From assembly GCA_009746045.1 (NCBI GenBank), contig RPFO01000891.1, positions 482,501-546,500 on the forward strand: DNA of 64,000 nt, written 5' to 3'. The stretch comes from Mesostigma viride (lineage: Eukaryota > Streptophyta > Mesostigmatophyceae > Mesostigmatales > Mesostigmataceae). Position numbers and translations under genes: made by a program. The notes beneath the pieces were generated by a model. It was not told where the DNA came from. It saw only the letters and a program-made list of their open reading frames with translations, and did not search any database. Below, piece by piece: positions 27,601 to 36,714 of this stretch (position 1 is its first letter; the number at the start of each line of letters is the position of its first letter).

Positions 27601-30362
27601 GGTTTTGCGGGGCTGTGGCGTGTTTTCCATGGTGCCAAACACCTGCATACTGCATACCCGCTCGCTGTATGGTCTGAAAATTCCATTGATCATTAGGGGC
27701 ACAATGCTACTACGTCCAGAATGAGCAGTATTCTCCTGGGAAAATGCCACGGTAGTAGAAGCATCAGAGGCGGTGGTTCCGTCGCGTGCAGCACGCACGC
27801 ATACCAAATCTTCCTCAAGTAAACGCTGCTGCCTTTTTCTTGGCTCAGCACACGCAGCCTGAGCTCTTACTACTATCAAAGCAATGATGGCCAACACTGT
27901 GGTGCATGATCCCATCTCGCTAAGCCATGTCTGGCGCGGCGTCATTCCCCAGTGTGAAACATTTGTCCATCATTGCTTTCATCAATCTGTTCTTGTGACA
28001 CATTCATCTTTGATATCGCTGTGGACACTACGACGACGCGCCGCGGCGTGCCAGGTGGCGCAAGCTCCCAAGATGCGCAAAGACCGCGTGCAGACGATTC
28101 GGGAGCTGGAGCACGAGATGCAGTACACGCTGCCGTCCAACGCAGTAAGTTGATTTAGTAACAAATTCAAGTACAATCGCAGTAGGGCCCGCCAGGCGGT
28201 ACATGCTGCCGTCGACACGGTGAGTTATTCCATTGTACGCCTTGAGTGCATTACTGCATTAATACTCACTCATTAATACTAGAGCCATACAATACACCCG
28301 GCTGTCCCACGCAGTGAGTGCAGCAGCGTGCAACGGCAGAAGTATCAGCCAATAGGTTTTCCTTGATTGAAGGTGTTGCTTCCATCCAGCCAGTAGGTAC
28401 AACCACACAATGTCTAGACCTGCCGTCCAGCAAGGTCGGTGTGAGCATACAGGGTGCACACAGTGACTCTGCCAGTGTGCAGTAATCCCTGTGCTGCAGC
28501 TCATGCTGCCATGCAACACGGTAACATGGGATGCGGGCACATGAGCATTTGCGAGAAATCATACAGCAACAAAGAATACGGACGTGGTTTGAAACACAGG
28601 TGCTGCATGCATTCATGTCTAGGAAATTGCCAGCAGTTGCGAGGCAGCTGCATGGGGGAGGTGCCATGGCTCCTTGGCGCTTGCGTTGTTGGCCATTCTG
28701 CCAACAAGGGAGATCTCAGCCCCCCGCCCGCTCTCGGTGTGCAAGGGGGCGGTATATCTGCGTGGCACCCATGATTAAGCAAAGGGCTGGCCGCCCTCCG
28801 TCCGGCCCCATTCTTCCCTTTGCTCTACCCCGCGAGGCGCTGTGCCGGGTCCACTCTTGCCTCGCTACGACGGGCGTTGTCACTTGCTGGTAACTCTAGC
28901 TGCCGCTTGCCCGCTTCCTATTAAATTAAATTATAACATGCCTCCGTTGGGAGATCATGTAGCCCGCTTCCTATGCGTCTCGTAAAATCCCCCGATCGGC
29001 CACCTGCGCCCGGTCACACGGGGGGGAAGGAACGTTGCTCCCATACTTGTACTTCCCTTTTCCGGTCGCACACGGTGGTGGTGGCATCTCATGCAGCTAC
29101 ATAGTAGGCCGCTCACCGGTATGCCACTCACATTAAGTACCACAATGTAAAATGCCCCTCTAATGCAATCCATGCCTCTAATAATGCAATCATCCATGCA
29201 TTTGGTGCCTCCATCCCCGCTTGCCTGGCGCAACCGCCCCACACTCTGCAGGACGTGAACATCGACCTGAGCATCCTGGCCAAGGTGCTCATCCCGCCCG
29301 ACGAGCTGATCGAGGAGGACAAGCTGTGGGAGCCCGAGACGTTGCTGCAGGAGGTACGCAGGGTCCCTGGCGCGTCTTACAAATGTGTGTCGCTGCTCCT
29401 GGTTGCAATTAGTGTTCAAGTGGATCAGGTAGGGGATTGGGTTGCCCTGCAAGGGTCTACAGCGTTCTTCTCTCCATCAGCTTGTGCTGGCCCTACTGGG
29501 ATGAAAATTATTGGTTGTGAGCCATGTGTGTGAGCTCTGCTTGTTTGGATTCGTGACCAACGTGTTTGATCGTAGGAACCGGGCTGATGAGAACAGGAAA
29601 CAGGTTGATGAGAACAGGAAACAGGTTGATGTGAAGGTATCCCTTCAAAGGTAATGCTTTTCTTCCCAATTCTGCTTACTTGTCGCACATGCTTCTTGCC
29701 AGCCTGCCATGTGTGGCCACTTGGGTTGTGCTCAATGAGGGCTCCACCTGGTATGACGTGTTTGCGGGGTGAGGCTATATCTCATGGCTGTGGGTGCGAC
29801 AGCGTAAGGTTGTTTAGATGCAGCACTGGGCGGGATCGAGTCTGTGTCGAGGCCGTTGGTGCCATCCCACTGCCTGTTTACGGCACGCTGGACTTGGTAA
29901 TGTGACACACCTTGCCAAGCCTCGATTGTTGTGATGTGGACACGGATCGTGCTGCCTAAGGCTTAACAACGAGGTTGGAGCCAACAACTAAATTAGACCA
30001 GATGGCAGACGGCTGCTGTTTGTGCCACCAAGAACTAAGGGAGGATCTGTGGCCTCTTCCTTTGTCATGTGTGGCACAAACTGTATCTGGTTTAGCACCA
30101 TGACGCCCAACTGTCGGCATTCGGCCTTTCCCACCTCCTTCCTCCGTAATCTAGATCGCGCTTGTGCCATGACACCAGGCGGATAGTAGCACGCCCCCTG
30201 TGCTATTTTGTCTCTGGGCCGCTTTCCCATCTGGGCTGCCATCAGGTTGCATCAGAGTTGAACGCCGAGGCAGAGACTCTGGAGAAGGATGGAAAAGAAG
30301 GAGAAGCAGAATACGAGTTCCAGCAGCAGTCGTCTGGGCCGGACAACCGTGTCTTTACATGA
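24112..30362 (+). CDS. IFT43: Intraflagellar transport protein 43 (IFT43), N-terminus unresolved
   Basis: Subunit of IFT-A, the complex for retrograde transport in cilia. Exons seen: 24112-24309, 24450-24583, 26354-26409, 28055-28144, 29252-29353, 30246-30362 (TGA). The conserved C-terminal half matches the family: [16 protein letters not shown], then VAQAPKM and [11 protein letters not shown], then [20 protein letters not shown] with a following Trp, then EVASELN across the last junction. The N-terminal exons are acidic and low-complexity, as in relatives. Exons 4-6 join in phase 0. The exon ending at 24583 leaves two bases over while the one at 26354 needs one, so a small exon between them is missing or a site is mis-assigned. 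The introns are long and repeat-rich. The start codon is unknown. Confidence 0.9.
24630..25032 (+). repeat. Polypurine tract: GAGACA and GGGA repeats
   Basis: About 400 bp of nearly pure purine on the IFT43 sense strand, first AGACAG hexanucleotides and then GGGA tetranucleotides, inside an IFT43 intron. It generates repetitive open frames on both strands that are not genes. Confidence 0.95.
25425..25555. repeat. Direct duplication of ~60 bp in an IFT43 intron
   Basis: Two adjacent copies beginning CTATAGCTCTTGCATCCAGT and ending CGCAACGCCCT, with few differences. Confidence 0.8.
26815..27308. repeat. 38 bp minisatellite, about 13 copies
   Basis: Units starting GGGTGACTATTGCTATTC and ending TACCAGTT, with scattered single-base variants, in the IFT43 intron after the exon at 26409. 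Confidence 0.95.
28922..28961 (-). mobile_element. 40 bp micro-insertion of a LINE 3' end
   Basis: Only 40 bp long but flanked by a perfect 13 bp duplication, GCCCGCTTCCTAT, at 28909-28921 and 28962-28974. On the minus strand it contains CTCCCAACGGAG and the TTTAATTTA tail, the 3' terminus seen at 34,671-34,720 and 36,248-36,316. It lies in an IFT43 intron, in antisense orientation. Confidence 0.85.
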
Positions 30363-31860
30363 TTTCGCAGTGATTGTAGTCCACATATGCCTCAAATGAC
30401 TCCGGGGAAATGTCACAGGCACCGTTGGGACAGTTCCCGTCTGACTCGTGGGCTTTATGTGCGATGAAATGGCAGATCACTTTATCGTCATCGTTTGTAC
30501 TAATTTGCTAGAGAACAGTTTGGCTGGGAGCTGCGGAATTTCTCAACAGGAATCACAATCCATTATCCTTTATGAAACGGAAGCGGTGCAAGTGGTTCAA
30601 CAGGAATGGTGGTCACATTCCTAACAGCGCAAAACAAAGCGGTACCGGCTTTTACAGCCATGCTGTAGTCTGTATACCTGCGTCTTTGCGCTGTTATTGC
30701 ATCGATTTCAAGATTTAAGTCCTTGGTTTCATCTGGACACTACTACCTCTGCTGAACTCTAGCTTGCATCATCTGCATCAAGTTGACCATGACCGGCCAT
30801 CAATTTATTAATTATCTTAACCCGTGTTTTTTTTATTCGAACGCGATATATCGCGTTGTGAGCTTTTTTTAGAACGCGTATAGCACCTAAGGAATTTTTT
30901 TATTTCATGGTCATGTATATACTGTCCTGAAAGCCCATAAATCAAAGTTTTTTTTTAGCTACTCAGACCTACAAAATGCTAATTCATTAGAGAGATACAC
31001 TGGTTTGAATACAGGGGGGTCTGACCATGACCGCGATTTGTTGACCATAGGTCACAAGTCATGTGTTTATTCACAAATGGTTCATGAAAAAATCTGGCTT
31101 CTTGCACGAGCTATGGGCAACATACGCAGGCTTTGTGGAACAAAACTCAGGCCCATTGGGCCACTGGAGCTATTTTTCATTAGCATTACAAACACAACGC
31201 AGTACAACGCAGTGGGAAAATTGAGAGCCCTTCACAACATGGCGCAACGACACGAGCCCCATAAACGGGGCCATAGTGAGCTTGGAGGGTCAAAACGTTG
31301 AATATAGGTGTTGTATAAGTTATACAGCATCAAACATGCATCAAACAACATGACTGGATGACCTAATGTGACTGAATCAGGCAGCCATAGCCAAAGCATC
31401 ATCCACTCTCACAACGTGTTGAGCACATGCCTTGTGGAAAGGGAGGTGCTGGGTTTTCATTCCATAACGCGTGCAATGCTGAAAGAAAGAGGCACATGTA
31501 ATGAAAGGCTTGGATAGGTTGAGTGATCCATGAGCTTCCATGCAGGCAAAGATGACGCTGGAATGCATGCTAGCAAATGGTGGCAAGATGCTAACAACAC
31601 ATGATTATACACTGGTCATGATTATGGGCACCTAGCTGATCTTCTTGCACAATCAACGCAGTATAAACCATCATGATCCAATCCTCACGATATATGCACA
31701 GCTTGACGACGTATACAGCACCTAAATACTGCACAACTGCAACCTGCTATATGGCTGACATGCAAGCAACGTCGAGTAGGATGGCGGTCTTAGAGAGGCT
31801 GGGCAGAGGTCCCGGTAGAAATAAGCGGAAAACTGGCAGAAACTAGGTAGAAACACGATG
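30363..31860. other. Intergenic, AT-rich, no gene recognised
   Basis: Sequence downstream of IFT43. It is locally AT-rich with T runs (30,820-30,960). An open frame of 98 codons at 31005 matches nothing recognisable and has no splice context. The IFT43 3' untranslated region should occupy the first few hundred bases. Confidence 0.5.
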
Positions 31861-31869
31861 TACTTACGC

Positions 31870-32587
31870 CTGCATTCTGCAAGCACTATTGAGCCGGTGG
31901 CAGAGTGGATCGAGGTGGAGGTGACGGTGGTGGAAAGGTGAGGGAGCTCAGCAGCCAGCGTGCTGACCATTGCTGCCACATCCGCGGCAGGGGGTGTCAC
32001 GTGCTGCTCCAGGCTTGATCCCTCGACGAGGGTGGCTCGAAGGATGGAGCGGAGTGTAGGTGCGGAGAGGGATCAAGCCCAGATCTCGCCGTACGTCAGA
32101 CTTTGTGAGTACGGAGCAGAGAATTATGTGCTGATTAAGCTCGGGCCGGGTGAAGAGGCCCGTCTGGCGTCTGCAGCAGTTCTAGGCTCTGCGTAAGCCC
32201 GACGCCGTCCGTTTCGAGGAGGCGGTTGATGCTGTGAAGGTGGATGCACAGCGCAAGAAGCGAGGCGTAATCCCCGTAGAAAATGCACTTCATAGCAGTG
32301 CACGGTGCCATGTTGTACCAGTCGTGATCGTCGACATTGAAGGGGACCGTGGGGCTTGAAACGCGGTTCGCGTGGAGCTTGAACGGCGGATGGGCGATAG
32401 CTGCGTTTGGTTTCAGGCGATGCTGATGGCGAGGCCGCGGAAGGAGCCGAGTGAGCCACTAACGCTTGGCTAGGGTCACCGCTGCCTGCGAGGCCGGGAG
32501 GCGAAACTGCAGCCGAAGCTGGCCAGGCGCCATTTGCTTGGCTCATCGCCGGCCTCCAAACTGAGATTCGTCGTGTTGCGTTTGCTC
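31870..32587 (-). pseudogene. Decayed ORF1 of a non-LTR element (copy 1)
   Basis: Starts in the ATG TCG AGC AAA CGC context shared with the intact ORF1 at 38530. It continues with the Ala/Ser/Pro-rich N-terminal region (SPSASPE) and the block QHVTPLAADVAA as HVTPPAADVAAM, but in broken frames. A second element (32,599-34,244) is inserted exactly at its start codon, and its few remaining 5' bases are at 34,245-34,260. Confidence 0.75.
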
Positions 32588-32844
32588 GACATAATATTGA
32601 ATTGAATTGAATTGAATTGTAACATAACTCCGTTGGGAGTATATGTAGCACATAGCCCTTGAGAGGGGGCATATGGCCTATCATACATCCTAAGCTACTT
32701 CCTGCAAGGCACCTGGGGATGTAAAGGACCCTTGCTCTAGGTGCACCAGGGCACTTGCATCCCCATGATCTTCAAGCTCGCATGCCCAGCGAAGGGGGAG
32801 CCTGTCGTGGGGGGGAAGATCAGCATAGCTATACAAAGAAGCTA

Positions 32845-33157
32845 TTTAGAGGTTATTTCCTCGTAAATGGTGGGAGAGCGATCGCAGCAATGGTGCTCAC
32901 CACTAGACACTCCCGGCCAGTTAGGCTCGAAACACACGCCCTGATCAAGCATGCTGTTTCCGGCCCCACCGTCTAGGTCATCTAGTCGCTCTACACGTAA
33001 GCCAGCCATAATTTCAATGCACAAGGATACACATTTCCATCATGCCATTCATCTTCATCATCCTGAACGACTCGAACACGCGGACAAGATAACGGCAGGC
33101 TCGAGCTACCATGGTCCGGATTCTCCCGATTTCTGGCCTGCGCTGGTTGTCTCCTTG
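32845..33157. mobile_element. Short SINE-like element (copy A)
   Basis: A 313 bp insertion flanked by a perfect 14 bp duplication, ATACAAAGAAGCTA, at 32831-32844 and 33158-33171, inside the 3' untranslated region of copy 2. It has no coding potential. A longer relative is at 40,226-40,738 and a fragment at about 26,190-26,245. No credible tRNA-like head was found. Confidence 0.8.
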
Positions 33158-33455
33158 ATACAAAGAAGCTAGGGCATGGCGTCTCAGCAGAGAGTTACTC
33201 CCTGCATAGGCACAACAGAACTAAATAAAGCTGGGCATCATCTGGGGTGTGGCTCATCATAGGCACACATGTACATGATTAAGTAAAGCGCGTGGCTTAT
33301 AGCTGGGATAGTGCCTCTACTAGGAGGCGTACATGTACATGGCCACGGTCTATCTATTCTACACTACTAATGCTGTATTCCCCTAAGCTGGGGCGTCTGC
33401 CGTCGCTGGGGCCGCGGGGGGGGGGGGGGGTCGCCTGCCAGGGCTTATGGCCGAC

Positions 33456-34244
33456 TTAGATGGCCGCCCCCTTCCAGTACACCGGCTGCCCCGCCTTGGT
33501 CTGCCGGAGCTGGAGGTAGGTCGGCCATAGCTCCCGTCGCCGTTGTTGCTGCGCCAGGGTCAAGTCGTCATCAAGAGTGAAGAGAGTCTTCTCGAGCCGC
33601 TTGCGGCATCTGAGAAAAGAAATCTTGTCCGCCGGGGTCTTATTAAAGGTGAGAAGGAGCGGGGGCGGCCCTGCCTTACCCCGCGCGCGGGGAAGGCGGT
33701 GGGCGGCCAGCTCGATCTCACCGTTAAGGCCCATGCGACCAAGGATTTCTCTCTCAAACGCACGCAAAAGCTTCTCGGAATTCTCACCTTCCTCCATCTT
33801 GAAGTTCTTGACAATGACGTTGAGGCTGCGCTTGGCGAGCTCGGCCTCCTCGCGGAGGTCAAGCGTCTGCCGTTGAAGCTGGGCTGCGACGGCGGAGGTG
33901 GTATGTGGAGGTGGTATGTTGCTTAAGCATGTCCGCCCAGGTGGTGATGGGAGGAGCATCACCGGCCAGGCCCGAGCGGGGGCTGGCTTGGCGGCAATGT
34001 CCTTCACCGCCTGGGCGGTGAGGCCTGCGGTGTTCTGCAGAACCTCGATAGCGATGGCGTTGTCCTTAAGACGCTGGTCGATGTCGCGGAGCTGGGCGGT
34101 GATGGCGTCGGAGGTGGGGGTGGTGGCGGTGGAGGAGGCGAGGAGGCTGGAAGTGGCGGTGGAGATGGTGGGGAGCTCAGCTGAGCCAGCGTGCCGCCCA
34201 TTGCCGCCACATCTGCGGCTAGGGGCGTCACGTGCTGTGAGATG
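33456..34244 (-). pseudogene. ORF1p fragment of copy 2
   Basis: Carries the coiled-coil segment (ITAQLRDIDQRLKDNAIAIE) and the RNA-binding block (RSLNVIVKNFKMEEGENSEK, then HRLPRARGKAGPPPLLLTF) of the intact ORF1p at 37151-38530. The N-terminal ~185 residues are missing because of 5' truncation. There are small frame-affecting differences in the WADMLKQ region and an extra AAT codon in TFNKTPADK. Confidence 0.8.
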
Positions 34245-34255
34245 GACATAATATT

Positions 34256-34330
34256 GCGTGATTGAATTGAATTGAATTGAATTGAATTGGAACATAACTC
34301 AGTTGGGAGTATACGTAGCACATATCCCTG
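34256..34330 (-). mobile_element. 3' end of another element of the same family
   Basis: On the minus strand, the hairpin motif with one change (CTCCCAACTGAG), then an ATTCA microsatellite tail, directly abutting the 5' leader of copy 1. It appears to have inserted just upstream of copy 1's ORF1. Confidence 0.65.
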
Positions 34331-34735
34331 AGCCCCAAGAACATTCCCAGGAAGCTAGGTAAACCTGCCATGAACTACAGTACATCCAGATGTTGCTGGC
34401 CGACCTAGTGGTCCCAGCCCAGTTTGAACACCGCATCCACTCTCTCTCCCTTCTTTGGACTGCCATGCAGAAAAGACAAGACGCGCGGTACGTGGCAGAA
34501 GATTGTCAAGGCTCACACACCAGCCCCTGTGGGCAAGCCACCCCCCCCCCAAGAGGAAGGGGCGTTTTGCTGAGTAGTGTAGTTAGGATGTTCTAGACTA
34601 GATAGCTTAGAGTTAGGTTATACGCGGCTTCCTTGGACAAGCTTATCCCATCCATCAAGGAATATGTGCTACATGATCTCCCAACGGAGGCATGTTATAA
34701 TTTAATTTAATTTATATTTTTTAAATATCCCTGAG
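34330..34735 (+). mobile_element. LINE fragment: ORF2 C-terminus and 3' end
   Basis: Translates with frame breaks to the extreme C-terminus of a LINE reverse-transcriptase protein (VPAQFEHRIHSLSLLWTAMQ), parallel to the copy at 35,540-36,316. After the stop come ATGTGCTACAT, CTCCCAACGGAG and a TAATT-rich tail. It is strongly 5'-truncated and has lost its frame. Confidence 0.8.
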
Positions 34736-34869
34736 AAGGGGCATTAACTCGTGCTCCCGTTGGGGAGTCACGGAGCATTAACCCCGATGGATGGATGGAT
34801 GGGTGCAAACATTCCTACCGGTCTAATCTATCTACATTGGCTACATACTACATCGATCTAACAGCATCA

Positions 34870-35220
34870 GTTCTAACTACAACATCTATCTAGGCAGCCG
34901 CACGCTGCCCTAGGGGGAGCTATCTGGCGTGCCTCCCGCGGGATTGCACACGCGGGCGCTTCCCCACTGGGGGGGGCTCGCTGTCCTCTATGACCTGGGC
35001 CCACTTGGCCTTGTCCATCATCTTCTTCCAAATCACGGAGAGGCCTAGGCCCCGGCATGTCCTCTACTAGCTGTTCTTTGAAGGTGCGGGCCTTGCGGCG
35101 TCTAACATCACTGGGCCCAGCCCACGTCAGGAGGTGCCGGCCAGGAGTGGGCTGGTCGCAGACTCGCAGTCCTGCGGGGGGGCCACGTGAGGTGTCTACC
35201 TGGTTGGTGCGAGCTAGGTG
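34870..35220 (-). pseudogene. LINE ORF2 C-terminal fragment
   Basis: Minus-strand translation in shifting frames gives RLLTWAGPSDVRRRKARTF and then a Lys-rich segment. It resembles the WPGPKDIPKKVG block of the plus-strand ORF2 copies but comes from a diverged subfamily. It is too short and broken to be functional. Confidence 0.6.
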
Positions 35221-35227
35221 CCCTACT

Positions 35228-35540
35228 TAGGAACATAACTCCGTTGGGAGTTAATCTGTAGCACATAGCCCTTGAGAAGGGGCAGATGGCCTATAATACA
35301 TTCTAGGCTACTTCCTGCAAGGGTGGGAATTAATGTAAACAACACTTGATCTAGGTGCACTAGGGCACCTGCACCACCCTGAGAGTCTCGGGCAACTCCC
35401 AGCTAAGGGGAGCCCGTCATAGGTGGGGAAGATCATCATGGCTATACAAGAGCTAGGGCATGGCTTCTCGACAGAGAGCATCTCTCTGCATAGGCATAGC
35501 ATGGCTAAATTCTTAATGCAACATCCATGGGGGCCTTTAT
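35228..35540 (-). mobile_element. LINE-family 3' untranslated fragment
   Basis: Reads on the minus strand as the same 3' region found downstream of the intact ORF1 (37,150-36,729), ending in the CTCCCAACGGAG hairpin at about 35,235. The AT tail is missing or eroded. Confidence 0.7.
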
Positions 35541-36316
35541 GGGCGCACATGCGCGTGGGCCTCTCCTTTATGGGCGCTCCAAGGGCCTGGGCGACCACCG
35601 CAAGCGCATGCTCTTCAAGGTCCTCGTCCTCACGGTGCTCACGTATGGCGCCGAGGCGTGGAGCCGTGGACACTCACACCCACACTGGCAGCTAGGCTAG
35701 ACGGCACAGTTTACAGGATGCTCCGACAGGTCCTGAACGTAGGGTTTTCCAAGCGCCCGTCATCAGAGTCTTTGTATCAGGGCATGCCTCGTATTTCGGA
35801 CGAGATTAGACAGCGTAGGATAGCATTTGCAGGACACCTTGCTCGCACTACTAGCCAGGTCGACACCGCCCTTGATGATTCTGGCAGGCCCCCAGCGGCT
35901 TGGCCAGCCAGGGCAGCACATTCTGACCTGGCCTGGCCCCAAGGACATTCCCAAAAAGGTAGGGAAACATGTCACGAACTACGTACAGATGTTGCTGGAT
36001 GACCTACTGGTCCCAGCCCAGTTTGAATACCGCATCCACTCTCTCTCCCTTCTTTGGACTGCCATGCAGAACAAGACGCGGTGGCAGAAGATTGTCAAGG
36101 CCCACACGCCCAACCCTGTGGGCAAACCCCCTCCCCCAAAGAGGAGGAGGCGTTTTGACGAGTAGGGCAGTTAGGATTTTTCTAGACTAGCTAGATTAGA
36201 GTTAGGTTAGTTCGATTACCCGGCTCTCTCCTTTCCACCACCATCAAGGAATATGTGCTACATGATCTCCCAACGGAGGCATGTTATAATTTAATTTAAT
36301 TCAATTTAATTTAATG
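35540..36316 (+). mobile_element. LINE ORF2 C-terminal region with 3' end
   Basis: Contains the end of the reverse-transcriptase polypeptide: MLFKVLVLTVLTYGAEAWS, then YRMLRQVLNVGFSKRP, RISDEIRQRRIAFAGHLART and a basic tail ending KRRRRFDE and stop at 36165. The pieces lie in three frames, so the copy is dead. The 3' end carries both hairpins (36,248-36,285) and a TTTAA tail to 36,316. The catalytic reverse-transcriptase and endonuclease domains are absent because of 5' truncation. Confidence 0.85.
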
Positions 36317-36356
36317 CGCGTGGGCCACATGCTAGGCTAAGCCTGACTAATCTACA

Positions 36357-36705
36357 CTACTGGTATATATTCCCTAGAGTCTGAGGTGGCAGGAGGGGCC
36401 TGCCAGGGCTTGTGGTCAACGTGGATGACCGCCCCCCTCCAGTATACCGGCTTCCGGCCCCTTGCGCTCTGCCGGAGCTGAAGGTAGGTCGGCCATAGCT
36501 CTCGTCGCCGCTGTTGCTGGGGGCCAGGGTCAAGTCGTCGTCCAGCGTGAAGCGAGTCTCAGAGAGCTTCTTGCGGCATGGAACCGGCCAGCTTGTCCGC
36601 CATGTACTTAAAGGTGAGGAGCACGGGTGCCGGGCCAGCCTTACCCCGCGCGCGGGGATCGAGGCGGACAGCCGACATCCGCAGCTCACCAGTGAGTAGC
36701 ATGGG
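36357..36705 (-). pseudogene. ORF1 of copy 5, distal part
   Basis: Encodes LLTGELRMSAVRL, then RGKAGPAPVLLTFKYMADKL and the C-terminal RELWPTYLQLRQ and HVDHKPWQAPP blocks of ORF1p, with frame breaks. It is continuous with the fragment at 38,704-39,760 if the intact element between them is removed: the joined codons read DIFAPMLLTGEL, aligning with EILDRMGLTGEI of the intact protein. Confidence 0.85.
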
Positions 36706-36714
36706 GGCAAAAAT

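Larger units (their letters stand above)
32599..34244 (-). mobile_element. 5'-truncated half-LINE (copy 2) inside copy 1
   Basis: Bounded by a perfect 11 bp duplication, GACATAATATT on the plus strand, at 32588-32598 and 34245-34255. Read on the minus strand it begins within ORF1 (QHVTPLAADVAA region), runs to the end of ORF1 at ~33456, then a 3' untranslated region, the ATGTGCTACAT and CTCCCAACGGAG hairpins, and an ATTCA tail (32,599-32,620). A further short element is inserted in its 3' untranslated region. Confidence 0.85.

Noticed and set aside
32845-33157. tRNA gene or tRNA-derived SINE head
   Set aside because: A D-arm-like stretch (GTCTAGTGGTGAGCACC) is present but no acceptor pairing or GGTTCGAATCC-type T-arm at the right distance could be found.
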